Part shown: piece after piece, positions 33,565 to 43,439 of the stretch
Layout: each line of letters opens with the position of its first letter
Position numbering within the stretch: position 1 is the stretch's first letter
NCBI GenBank assembly: GCA_021234155.1
Contig: JAJEKV010000099.1
Location: forward strand, 1,450,297 to 1,514,296
Direction: 5' to 3'
DNA length: 64,000 bases
Source of the DNA: Isoetes taiwanensis
Lineage: Eukaryota > Streptophyta > Lycopodiopsida > Isoetales > Isoetaceae
The notes under the pieces: generated by a model
Told to the model about the DNA's origin: nothing
The model's database searches: none
Seen by the model: only the letters and a program-made list of their open reading frames with translations
Made by a program: the position numbers and the translations under genes

Positions 33565-35463
33565 TTAATAACAGCCAACATAAGCATAAATATTTGACAT
33601 GAGCACATATGCCTGAGTAAACCCTGGATCCAAGCAAACAATTTCATCAAAACATCGTTTTCCGACCTCCACATTTGCATGCATACTGCAGGCATAAAGA
33701 AGTGCCATCAAGCCACACATGTTGGGTTTAACAGCAGCATACAACAAATCTTCTGCCTCTTTAAAGTATCCTGAGGACCCCAAAAGATCAACCATGCAAT
33801 TGTAGTGAAATAAGTTTGGCACTATGCCATGGCACTCTCTCATACATTTGAAATACTCACGTCCTTCGTCCACTAGACCAGCATGACTGCATGCATTAAG
33901 AACACCGCAAAAAGACATCTCATCTGGCTGTATGCCAACAGATTGCATCTCATCAAAGCATCGAGAAGCCGATGTAGGATCACCAATCTGAGCATAACCA
34001 CTAAGCATTGCATTCCATGACACAACATTTCGGATCGTCAAGTCAGAGAAGCTACTCCGCGACTCTTGCAAGCTGCCACAATTGGCATACATATCAACTA
34101 GGGCGCTCCCTATAAAAGGGTCATAATGAAGACAATCTTCAAGAATTTTGGTGTGGATGTACCTGCCCTGGCACATGGCCCCTATGCTACCACAAGCTTG
34201 TAGGATGCTGGGATATGTAATATTATCTGGTTCTATCTCCTCCTGCTGCATATTATCAAAACATTCTAATGCAATAAAACTTTCATCATGCTGTGAATAT
34301 CCAGTAATCATGGTGCCCCACGAGACAGCATCCCGATTCGTTAACTGATTGAAGACTTTGCCCGCATCCTCCAGGCTCCCACACTTAGCATACATATCTA
34401 CAAGTGTGCTTCCTATAAAAGGATCAGACTGTAGACTGTTGGCAACTATCTGTTCATGCATTTGTTTGCCTGCTTCCACAGCACCAATGTTACCACATGC
34501 TTTTAAGATGGCCAAAAATGTGATCCTGTCTGGCTTTATACCCTCTTGCTGCATGTATTCAAAATAGTCTAGGGCAATAGCGCATTGATCATGTTGGACA
34601 TATCCAGATATCATGGCACCCCATGACACTGCATCACGATTACTCAATTTGTCGAAGTTTCTGCATGCCTCCTCCAAGCACCCACATTTAGCATATACAT
34701 CTACAAGTGTGTTCTGCAGACTAACATCCAAATGTAGATGACAGTTAATTATCTCTTCATGGACCTGTCTGCTTTGCTCTAAAGAGCCAATGCTTCCACA
34801 AGCTTTTAGGATTCCCAAAAATATAACTTTATCTGGCCTTATACCATCTAGCTTCATACTGTCAAAGCTCTGCAAAGCAAGAAACCCTTCACCATGTACA
34901 GCATACCCAGTAATTAGTGCACTCCACGACACCACATTTGCTTTTGACAACTTGACAAATACATCATATGCATTGTCCAGGCATCCACATTTGGCATACA
35001 TATCTATAAGTGTACTCCCAACAAAAACATCAGAATAAAAGCCACTTATAATGATCTGTTCGTGTACCATCCTACCATGGAAAAGAGAACATGTGAGTGT
35101 ACATGCTTTGATGACAGCAATAGAAACATATTTATCCCTTTTCGCACCTGATAGTTGCATTTGTTTATACATTTCAAGACCAGTCTTGGGTTGGCGAAGA
35201 TTTGCGTAAGCTGCAAAAATTGCACTCCAGGAATACACACTGGGATCTAAAATTCTAATAAACGCTTGGCTTGCTTCGATTAAACAATCACAGTTGGTAA
35301 AGAGACGAATAAGATGATCATCCAAGTAGCCAAACGAATCAATGCCATCTTGCGTCATAATTTTTTGCACATGCCTGCCGCATTTCAAGTCTTTTCTTCT
35401 GATACACTGTTGCAAAAGAGTGTATGCATTGCTTTTTGACGAACCGAGACTTTGCCACTCCAT
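33565..35463 (-). CDS. PLS-class PPR protein, E-domain truncated
   Basis: The protein is about 632 residues from the Met at 35,463. It is an organelle-targeted RNA-binding type: about 16 PPR motifs in repeating P-L-S order, with VSWSALITGYAVHGEG, ALVDMYANCGSLQE and MQQEGIKPDRITFLAILKAC. It ends in an E1-type motif, AYVLMSNIYAYVGCY, immediately before the stop. E2, E+ and DYW deaminase parts are absent, so any editing role would need a partner; family members of this shape act in C-to-U editing or RNA processing. The open frame extends upstream to 35,658, but its first 18 codons are MITE terminal repeat and the next 47 have no transit-peptide look. The start at MEWQSLGSSKSNAYTLLQQC is preferred because LLQQC opens the repeat array; the true N-terminus (transit peptide) may have been cut off by the MITE. 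No introns. It is intact otherwise, unlike the other PPR copies here. Confidence 0.85.
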   Translation of the reverse strand: MEWQSLGSSKSNAYTLLQQCIRRKDLKCGRHVQKIMTQDGIDSFGYLDDHLIRLFTNCDCLIEASQAFIRILDPSVYSWSAIFAAYANLRQPKTGLEMYKQMQLSGAKRDKYVSIAVIKACTLTCSLFHGRMVHEQIIISGFYSDVFVGSTLIDMYAKCGCLDNAYDVFVKLSKANVVSWSALITGYAVHGEGFLALQSFDSMKLDGIRPDKVIFLGILKACGSIGSLEQSRQVHEEIINCHLHLDVSLQNTLVDVYAKCGCLEEACRNFDKLSNRDAVSWGAMISGYVQHDQCAIALDYFEYMQQEGIKPDRITFLAILKACGNIGAVEAGKQMHEQIVANSLQSDPFIGSTLVDMYAKCGSLEDAGKVFNQLTNRDAVSWGTMITGYSQHDESFIALECFDNMQQEEIEPDNITYPSILQACGSIGAMCQGRYIHTKILEDCLHYDPFIGSALVDMYANCGSLQESRSSFSDLTIRNVVSWNAMLSGYAQIGDPTSASRCFDEMQSVGIQPDEMSFCGVLNACSHAGLVDEGREYFKCMRECHGIVPNLFHYNCMVDLLGSSGYFKEAEDLLYAAVKPNMCGLMALLYACSMHANVEVGKRCFDEIVCLDPGFTQAYVLMSNIYAYVGCY

Positions 35464-35602
35464 AACTCTTCTGAATTTCTGACCAATACCAATTGTGCAT
35501 AAGTAAAATGTACAAATTGGTCTGTGATTCCTTGAGCAGAGGTTGAAATAGCCATGGCCGTTATCAGCCGACCAACTCAAACAGAGTAACCCCTTGAAAT
35601 AT

Positions 35603-36042
35603 GGGAAAATTCCAAATATACCCCTCAAGTTTTTAAAAATTCCAAAAATACCCTCCAAATGAGAGCATTTTTTGAAAAAAGATAATAGAGTTTTTGTTGC
35701 TCCTCAAGCACAAAAGTTGTCTTCATAAACATTATAGATCAGAATAAGATCTTCCGAACAACATCAAATTCATCGAAATTGGAGTTGAAATCCATAAGTT
35801 ATGCTCATTTACATCGTTTTTTATGGCACTTACTTAAAACACTATAACTTGACGATTCCAACTCCGTTTTTGATGATTCTACTGTTATTGGATAGCCCTC
35901 ATTCACATTTACAGGGTTCATGAAGGATGCTTTTTTGGTTGATTAATCCCAAGAAAGTTATTGCCAGTTGAGCTAAATACCCTATTTATAGGGGTATTTC
36001 TGGAATATTTGTAAACTCGAGGGGTATATTTGGAATTTTCCC
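35603..36042. mobile_element. Mutator-type MITE at the 5' end of the PPR gene
   Basis: The 440-bp element has terminal inverted repeats of about 30 bp: left GGGAAAATTCCAAATATACC..., right ...GGTATATTTGGAATTTTCCC. It is flanked by identical 9-bp direct repeats TTGAAATAT (35,594-35,602 and 36,043-36,051), diagnostic of Mutator-like insertion. No transposase inside. A truncated relative lies at 4,613-4,847, and the ends resemble those of the 766-bp element at 23,850. Confidence 0.92.
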
Positions 36043-36261
36043 TTGAAATATTCCTGAAATATTCTTTCCGATCAGTAACCTTGTTTTGGTCGTATGTATC
36101 TAATTCTCAAGGTATTGCATCCAACAATACAATAAATAGTTGGGTATCTAGTGCAATGGTCTATTGTGTTTTATGGTGTATGTAGCGTGCACAATGTATT
36201 AGAACAATGTAGATAGAGACACTTTGTGTTTTTTCATACTTCCTCTTCGTATTTGTAGCTG

Positions 36262-36345
36262 AGTTTTAATGCACCCCTGGGAGTCGAACCCAAGTGCGGC
36301 CTTCAGTGCGGCGCCCATGGTGTAGAGGGAGCATCGCTCTCCGAG
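36262..36345 (-). other. tRNA-like internal promoter remnant
   Basis: The minus strand contains GGGTTCGACTCCCA, a good tRNA T-arm / RNA polymerase III B-box, preceded by GGGCGCCGCACTGAAGGC. No acceptable A-box, D-arm or cloverleaf can be drawn, so this is not called a tRNA; it may be part of a SINE or a tRNA relic. Confidence 0.25.
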
Positions 36346-36419
36346 GGGAACGATGTTCCATCTACATCCTAGGCATGAGATGGAAGGAGTGTTTTTTTTA
36401 TTTTATTTTTTTATTTTTT

Positions 36420-39400
36420 TTGGATGCATACCTTATTTATGGAAGAAGTTCCTTGTAGACGACGTTCGTTGTAGTTTTGTTTGTATTTTGACTCGTCAAG
36501 AAGGATCAAAACATCTTCTCTTTTTTTGCATGCGTGTGAGCGCCATGTACAGTTGCACGTGTGTGAAGACCTCAGTCCATAGGTCGAGGACTATCTTGTC
36601 TAGGGTCAGTCCTAAGTAGCTGTGGAATGTTGTTGAACACGCGCGTCGTAGTGGGAGCTGTCATTTGTGGATTGTCCAGGGCCAGTTATCCAATTGGTAG
36701 AGGAAGTCAACCCGAGATATGGGATGTATGTTTCCGACATGCTGCGGTTGGCCCGTTAAAATTTTGACGGTTACGAACTTGGCATGCATTAAGCATACTA
36801 TGACTCTTGCATTTTTTACGAGCCCTATATCTTTGTCCAGTGTTTTTGTGATGTGAGTTCATGTTGTGGAAGTGCTGGGTGTTTGAAGCCGTTGAGGAAG
36901 TCTGTCATTGCCATTGGATGGTTTTCGATGGTTTGGTCGTTTTCCGTGAGCCTATCGACACAAAAGTAGCTTTTGTGATTTGCTAGGATCATTCATATAA
37001 TTTCGATGTTGAATTCGTCAACATGGATGTTTTTTGGGGATATGAATGCTCTCTTCTCGTATATTATAGGCGTTAGTAATATGTGTGCATTGTATAAGAA
37101 GCTGACGACATCTTCTATTTTCGTTGTTGTCTTGAATAATGTTAGTGGAATATCATTGAGTAGACGACCCTCTCCGATGTCATCGACGAACCGTATAAGG
37201 TCTGGGTCGGTTGCGTTTCTTACTGGCTCGTTGAGTTCTAGCACTTTGAAGTGGTTCCATAAGTGGGAGGATATGATGGATGCATTTATTGTTGCTGTTT
37301 TTCCTCCTCGTTTGATGACCGGAGTGATCTATCTAAAATCTCTCGCAGCTATAAATAGTTTTCCAAAGAATGGGTTGTGTATGCCTGTTATATTTTGTAG
37401 AAGGATGTCAACTGCCTCTATGACAGCTTTGTTGGCCATGGGGAACTTGTCCCATATGACCATTGTTGCAGTGTTGATTAATGCAGCTCTTGGGGAATGT
37501 GGATCGAGTAGTGAATGGATTCCAATATTGTTATCGATGACGGGTATTTGAAATAGGGAATGTGCAATTCTTCCAGCGGGTTATTGTAGCGATGCCAATG
37601 CTGTGGTGGCACACGGTAAGATTACTTGGTTCAATCCTCGTATGAAGAGGCAAATAGCATTGAGTACGTATGTTTTCTTAGTTCCTACTTTTCCATAGAT
37701 GAAGATTGAGGTTGGGCAATTCTTGTTGTTGATAAGCTCGCATATGTAGGTGTAGATTGAGGATTGGTTTTTGTTCATGGTCTGTAACATACTTGAGCTC
37801 TTTATAAGGTACTCTTCGTGATCGGGGAACTTGTTGAGTTCGTTTTGTATTTCTTTAGATGGGATGTTGTGCATAGGCAGGCCAAAAGCTCCAGTGTCAA
37901 TTTTGTGTTGGATTAAGATGTTGTTAATAGCGAGGAGGCTTTTATTGGCCGCAGCTAGTTGGTTTCCTAGGTATTGTTCTAGAAAGTCGGCTGTCATGTG
38001 ATGTTGAAATGTATCCCATAGTTGAAGTGCCAGTCCGGAATCTAGTATTAGGAGTGCAAATAGGAATCGTAATTGCGATGGAGTTTGAAGACATGAGATT
38101 GCCTCTTCCATTACTGCTATGGCTTCAGTTGCTGGTGCAATTAGTCCCATGGCTTAAGCAGTTTCCTGATATGTTTTGAATTGAATTGAATTAATCTAGC
38201 TCTTTAGGACCTTAAAGGCCATAGAGCCTAAATACAACTGTTAAAGTCTCATAAGTAGATCACGTTGTGATTCTACTGTTCGAATATAAATACCAATTTG
38301 ATAAGAGTTCATATCAAACAATGAATGTAAATTATCTACATGAATGTTGAATTTTTTCCGAATATCAAGATATGTTGGACATTGCAGAAGGGTGTGCCTT
38401 TCGTCCTCGACCTGTTGGTGAGTACAAACAACACACAACCTTTCTTCCCTGGGGGTGCCACTCCATCTCCCGGTCTCAATGCATAGTTGATGCGAACTAC
38501 ATCTAAATCTTGCTATTGTCTTCTTTATTTGCGGTGGAATCATGGAGTTAAGGTAGTCCTGTTCTGCATATATCAACATGGGATTAATATTTGACCTATA
38601 AAAATTCAGCCTAGAACTGGATCAGCCCATATCCTCTCAATTGCGGACTCGTACTAGTTCCCGTGCTCCTAAAACTGTTTTACGGCCAGTGCGCTCATTA
38701 ATACTACCCCCAGCGTTTAGCCCAATCTTTCATGTCCTTATACCATCCGGTGTGTGGAAGAGAGCATTGCTCGCCTAGAAAGCCCGTGGATCGGTACATT
38801 TGTAACACTCTATTAACAAAGCATATGGATTGATAGAGTGCTTCTACTTCAAAGGTATCAAACTGTTTCTCCCAACATGATAGCATAAGGTGTTTGCTTC
38901 TTCAAACCTAACTCCTCTCTTAAGAAAAGCTTCAAGATGTTTTACTACCGCCTCCATTGTTTTGTAGAAAGTCCGGGCCCCCAAGTTGGAGCACCATAGA
39001 GCACTACGGTTTGCACAAGCATCTTAAATGAGAATCTTTTTTAAGCCCCAATCCTGTAGCCCTGCTTTATGACATCTAGATAGCATTGAATACAAAGCCG
39101 CCTTCCCACTAGAAGTTCTTCTCTTAATGCACTCTTTCCAAGAATATTTGGAAGAGAAATCCAAACCTAAATACTTAAAAGTACTTACAGTTTCAATGCT
39201 GCTTCCTAAATAGATGAAAACAGGTTTCATTGTAGTGCCAACTATCATGATTTTAGATTTTGTACTGTTGTTGGTCATGGCTCTTGAGTTCCTCCCAAGA
39301 TTGTGCGGCCTTGTGGAGCAGGGTGAGTCTCAGGTAGAATGGCTCTCCAACCTTTGAAAAAGGTAGCCGTATTCTACAGATTAGTTGTCCTCTTGTTCTC

Positions 39401-39790
39401 TCATTGATGATGTTCTGGGTTATGCCTGCAGATTGTTGTTCTTGATAATCGGTGGCTTGAGGGCAGTGCTTGGTTTGTATATAGTAGAGGTATTGTTCAT
39501 TGTATTCGATATAGGTAACATGATCAAATTTTGGATCAAACAGTCGTAGGAAGCATTTGTCTAATAGGGAGATTCCGGAGTCTATGAATGCATTTTTAAA
39601 ACGTCTGTTGTGTCCTTCTAAATGTAGGGGAAGACATTTTACGGAGGAATGCTTTTCTGTTATGTGGTAGGACATGATTCTTCATGTGGCCTCCATGGAT
39701 GATAGATATCGTGCGGAGATATAGTCTTGGATTTCATTCTTCGTGTGATCTTGGTCATTGTTGTTTGCTGTGGTAGATTGGTTTGGAATA
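36420..39790 (-). pseudogene. Helitron helicase, degraded and split by a LINE
   Basis: From high to low coordinates the minus strand gives the typical plant Helitron order. NEIQDYISARYLSSMEA and ITEKHSSVKCLPLHLEGHN come first (39,600-39,750), then EYNEQYLYYIQTKH and GEPFYLRLTLLHKAAQSWEE (to 39,280). After the LINE come TYQETA and PSQLRFLFALL, a damaged Walker A FIYGKVGTKKTYVLN (37,650-37,700), Walker B IWDKFPMANKAVIEAVDILL, KLFIAARDFR then ITPVIKRGGKTATINASI, DLIRFVDDIGEGRL, then FLNGFKHPALPQHEL. Last is the C-terminal LDLWTEVFTHVQLYMALTR (near 36,560). Walker A has lost its GG.GTGKT pattern and stops and frameshifts are many. The Rep nuclease domain is absent. The relaxase/helicase would have driven rolling-circle transposition. 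Confidence 0.85.
38180..39275 (-). mobile_element. 5'-truncated LINE inserted in the Helitron
   Basis: The insert starts in the RT C-terminal region (39,024-39,278): STKSKIMIVGTT, then FKYLGLDFSSKYSWKECI, KRRTSSGKAALYSMLSRCHK and AGLQDWGLKK. It continues through 38,704-38,886 to the C-terminal zinc region of 38,241-38,579 (IARFRCSSHQLCIETGRWSG, then CVVCTHQQVEDERHTLLQCP, C-C-H-C). Its 3' end is an (ATTCA/TTGAA) run at 38,176-38,190. Helitron coding sequence is contiguous in meaning on the two sides, with only about six codons lost. Frameshifted and dead. Confidence 0.85.
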
Positions 39791-40432
39791 TGTGACGTTC
39801 CATGTATTTATACGGTATATATATAACCACTGACACGTCACCAGTGTATTGGGACCATTGAGAACTAACCTAAAAGGGTTTATTGCAACTAACTTAGCCT
39901 AATTAGGGTAAATAATGGTATTAATTAGTAATGTAGACTGATTAGAGAGTGCCACTTGGCCTAGATCGATTGGCCCAGAGGCAGGTTACCATTTTGGGAT
40001 GGCAAATTGGGCTCCCATCCCCAATTCTGCCCCAATTCAAATTTGGGAGAAGATTGAGGAAGACAGGGGCTGCTCCAACCCTAAAACCTGATCTGCACCA
40101 TGGATGTTCTTCGCGATACTGGCTCCAGCCCGGATACTAGTTAGTTTTAGCGTAGTTTGTGTTCTACTAACCCTTGTTTGAGTAGATGAATGATTAGATT
40201 CTATTCTATGATCTATTTGGGAATGATGATGGATTCTTTGTATATGATTGTTCTCTCCTCCTGTTTCTCTTGTTTTGGATTGGTTTAAGGGTGTATAATG
40301 TTCCCACCTGACTATGGATGCTATGCCGTGATTCAGCACCAGAAAATGAGCACGGTGGTGAAACGGAGGAGGAATCCTGCCTAGTTTGATTACAGGATTC
40401 CTATAGTGTGCTAGGCATGTAGTCGGTCACAA
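39790..40432 (+). mobile_element. Possible solo LTR
   Basis: The stretch begins TGTGACGTTCCATG, the same terminal word as the Gypsy LTRs of this window, and ends ...AGTCGGTCACA, its inverted counterpart. A TATA-like run (TATTTATACGGTATATATAT) lies 25 bp in. No target duplication is visible and the interior matches no other LTR here, so this is tentative. It also marks the spot where the Helitron coding sequence breaks off. From 40,440 to 41,240 nothing is supportable. Confidence 0.25.
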
Positions 40433-41241
40433 TGTAAGGCAGGGTATGGGCCTGACACCCCCTGGGTCGCAAGATACGTACCTAAACGGATGTCTTGGGC
40501 TCGATGGGTGTGCCGGGGTGGCCCATGGATTTTGGGGCGTTAAAGTTGGGTATGGATGCATGGTTGCCTGAAGGAACCACGAGTGATGGAGACTCAATAC
40601 GTGTGCTTGGTGTTGCCCAACAACGTTTTGGTGTAGGTTTTAAAAACGCAAAAATGGTATTTTTTTTTAGCAACATCTTTTTCCCCTTTTTGGGTGCAGT
40701 TGTGGCCTTTTTTTCATAAAGGAAGGAAGACATCCGATGGACAGAATGTGAGCATGGTGGGTAAAACGTTGCAACACCAATGCAAGTGCTTCAATTTGAC
40801 CACCATTATGCTAGATATGGTAGTTTGCTACATCAGTGGCTTGATGCATTGAAAACCTCAAGAGTTTGTGTGACTCATTTCTTATATGACCTCTAATAGG
40901 TTATATAAGGAACCATTTAGGGCGTTATCATAGATGTACTATTATGTACCTATTTTTGTTGATGTACTTAACTACTTCTAAGGGTGACATTTTGAGCATA
41001 AATTTGAAATTGTCTTTTCAAATTTTCATCTTTAACACCACCTCCGCCCCCCAACATTCCTTATTTTGTTTTCTCTTTTGAAATCCATAAACACAAAGTT
41101 AATACATTGATGATGTTGTCAATAACAAAAATAATTACAAAAGAAAATAACGTCTATTCTTGCCAATACCAACATGTATTGTTGTTGAAGTTGCACATAT
41201 GGACGTTAAAGGCCGAGTAAAAACACATGTCAGGACATTAG

Positions 41242-41271
41242 CCCGGCAATGCCGGGCATACGTTTACTAGT
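41242..41271 (+). mobile_element. Helitron 3' terminus
   Basis: A 7-bp-stem hairpin GCCCGGCAATGCCGGGC is followed after nine bases by CTAG and then T. That is the standard Helitron 3' end (hairpin, short spacer, CTRR, insertion before T). It belongs to a plus-oriented copy, so it is not the end of the minus-strand helicase element. Its TC 5' end could not be located. Confidence 0.7.
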
Positions 41272-41303
41272 GTCAATCTAACATGTAAAAGTGCAAAAAT
41301 AGA

Positions 41304-41582
41304 TTACTCGAATTACACTACACGAAATGCATCTGCATTCCCGACGCAAGGCCCATCGGCTCAGAGTGACCCGAATAGGTCGATCTAGACTATCTTTCCA
41401 CATTTTTGACAAATTTAAGATGATACAATGTAAAATTTAACTAATTCTAAACATTCCAACAACTTTTTTTTGCAAAAATTAGACAATTTATGCCATAAAG
41501 AAGGGACTCAGGTTACTCTGCGCGAAACGCGTCTGCGTTCGCGACGCAAGGTCCTTCGGCGCGGAGTGACTCGAGTGGGTCA
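41304..41582. repeat. Two copies of a 76-bp hairpin motif
   Basis: Copies at 41,304-41,380 and 41,505-41,582 share the order ATTACTC.GCGCGAAACGC, GTCTGCGTTCGCGACGCAAG, then GCGCGGAGTGACTCGA with an inverted repeat ACTCNGGTTACTCTGCGC/GCGCGGAGTGACTCGAGT. The left copy differs from the right mainly by CG to TG or CA changes, as expected from cytosine methylation decay. Start-to-start spacing of 201 bp resembles the hairpin pairs at 53.4-53.7 and 55.3-55.6 kb. Confidence 0.7.
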
Positions 41583-41718
41583 ATTTTGATTTAAAAAGTC
41601 AATTTTAAAGAAAAAATTGAACTAGCAGATATTACAAGAAGATTTTAATTCTATTACTGATAACTTTACATCAAAATGGTTCATACAAAATTTAACTTTA
41701 TACAAAATTGCAAGCTTT

Positions 41719-42084
41719 CTAAAGCTTGTCTTTTCTGATCCTCCTAGCTAAATGGAGGGTCTTTGGCATTACTGTTACCCTCTTCGCATGTTGAAGAGTG
41801 TACCTGTAGCCTCTTGCAGAAATCGGATTTGTTAGGGGTGTAACCCTATAATCGGTCCAAAACTCCTGCATAACTTCCCGGAGGAGCCATTCGAATGGCG
41901 CCTTCTGGATCAGAAGATTAGTGCACTGTTGAAAGTGCCTAATCTTCTGAAACACCCTGGCGTGCTTGGAGTTGGGTCCATGGTGGACCTTCTTTGGAGG
42001 TTCTGGCCGGGGTGGTGGCGGCCGGTGATTCCAATTGCGCGCCTTTAGCGATACTTTTGTACGTGCGCCTACAATACCGGCCAT
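41719..42084 (-). pseudogene. Histone H3-like protein, divergent and frameshifted
   Basis: The 121-codon frame ends with an H3 fold: KIRHFQQCTNLLIQKAPFEW then LLREVMQEFWTDY corresponds to alpha-N and alpha-1 of H3 ('[26 protein letters not shown]'), and QHAKRVTVMPKTLHLARRIR to loop 2, alpha-3 and the C-terminus. The alpha-2 helix is missing in this frame (about 11 residues too short), but the next phase encodes FLQEATGTLF, the conserved LQEA of alpha-2, so two compensating indels have occurred. The N-terminal tail (PPPPRPEPPKK) is unlike canonical H3 and lacks the ARTKQTARKS start. A further upstream minus frame (42,084-42,753) with long K/R/E runs from a CTC microsatellite could be an extended tail. 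Upstream lies a TATA-like TTTTATAGA at 42,818 and four hairpins at 43.1-43.4 kb. Related in theme to the element-borne H3-like ORFs. Confidence 0.8.
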
Positions 42085-42753
42085 TGTACCTTTTTCGTCT
42101 TCTTAGGTACTCCTGGTATGCTTTCTTCTTCCTTTTGAACTTCGTAGTCTTGCCGGCATGAACTTCAGCTCCTCATATACGCTTTTGGCCACCTTAGGTG
42201 GCTTCGGCCACTTTGAATAAGGTGTGGTCGGGCATCGGGATTAGTGGTTTCCCTGACGTCCCCTTCCGGCTCCTCCTCCTCCTCGTTCCCACCTTCTTCC
42301 TCCACCTCTTCGTCCTCCTCCTCCTCCTCCTCCTCTGCTTACTCCGGACGAGGTTCTTCAATAGGGGCTGTTCCCCTGGGCCTGTCTTGGTCCCTTTTGG
42401 ACCGCGTCTCCCCTCTCCTAGCCTCCTTCTCTCGCTCCCTCTTCCTTCTTGCCGCCCGATCTTCCGGCCACTCTACCACCTTCTCCTTTCCTTGGGGCTG
42501 AACTCTGCTTGATGGCGCTCCTCCACCTGCTGCTTCTTGCTTTTCTTTGCTCCTCCCCACTTCTTCTTTGCCGCCCTTGCGGCTCCTCCTCCTCATCTTT
42601 TGCTCTGGCGGACTTTGCACTCCTCTTGGCTAGGCAAGGGCATGCGAAACCGCAGCCGTTTAATTTCGTCCCTTTGGGTGTCCCTCGACGAGCTGCTGGG
42701 CACTTGCTCATGGAAGGAATGGAAGGTTTCGTCCGTGGAGCTGGACGAATCAA
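42085..42753 (-). other. Basic, acidic low-complexity frame upstream of the H3 fold
   Basis: Overlapping minus frames encode K/R/E/G-rich sequence (KDEEEEPQGRQRRSGEEQ and similar), built on a (CTC)n-type microsatellite at 42,271-42,345 and related GA-rich DNA. It sits where an N-terminal extension of the H3-like protein would be. The most plausible start is MSKCPAARRGTPKGTK at about 42,710. Coding status is uncertain because three phases are mixed. Confidence 0.3.
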
Positions 42754-43110
42754 GCAAGAATTAATTAATTAGAGAATTTCAAAATTCTCGTTTAGTATGA
42801 AATAGGTTGTTGGTTCTCTATAAAATGCCGTAATTGGTTGCAATTGAGTAGAAGTTGCCATTTATTTTTATGATTTTCACCCATAAAATCGCAATGTATC
42901 CGAAATTGGCATTTGTAAGGCTAATCTGAGCTCTTTTTTGAGTAAGAGCTGACCATTAGAAAGCGTAAAAATGTTCAGAGGAATTGCGGCCGCGAACATT
43001 TAGAGCTGCGTAGCTACTTCCATTGACATAATAATATTTTTATTTTAAAATTTTAAAGCTTATTCTACGTAATAAAACAAATACAATCTTTATAAAAAAA
43101 AACATATTTT

Positions 43111-43432
43111 CTGCTCAACACAATCGCTGTGGCGATTTGCTTGAGCAAGAATGCTTTGTTTGCCTACGAAATCCTGCTCAACACAATCGCTGTGGCGATT
43201 CTGTTGAGCAAAACCCATGTATTTCTCTGCCATTTTAAAGTGATGACTACAAAAATATAACTTTAAAAAAAAAACATTTGCTCAGCATAATCGCCACAGC
43301 GATTTTGCTAAGCAAACTTTTTGTCTCTTTAGTGCTCATCTAAATTGCCTTAAGCAGCGTGGAGCTAAAATTTACCACAAAATTACACGCTTTCCGCTCC
43401 TCAACATCGCCATGGCAATTCTGTGGAGACAA
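43111..43432. promoter_or_regulatory. Array of four related hairpins
   Basis: Four near-perfect inverted repeats of 35-40 bp occur at 43,111-43,149, 43,170-43,208, 43,278-43,316 and 43,394-43,430. Their pattern is TGCTCAACA then CAATCGC, a 3-4 base loop, GCGATT, then TGTTGAGCA; loops are GTG, GTG, CAC and CAT. The fourth has lost part of one arm. They stand upstream of the H3-like gene and may be regulatory. Confidence 0.75.
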
Positions 43433-43439
43433 ATTTTAC

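Noticed and set aside
36262-36345. tRNA gene
   Set aside because: Only a T-arm-like B-box is present; no cloverleaf or A-box.
42198-42772. Leu/Ser/Pro-rich plus-strand ORFs over the CTC microsatellite
   Set aside because: Low-complexity shadows of the basic frame on the minus strand.
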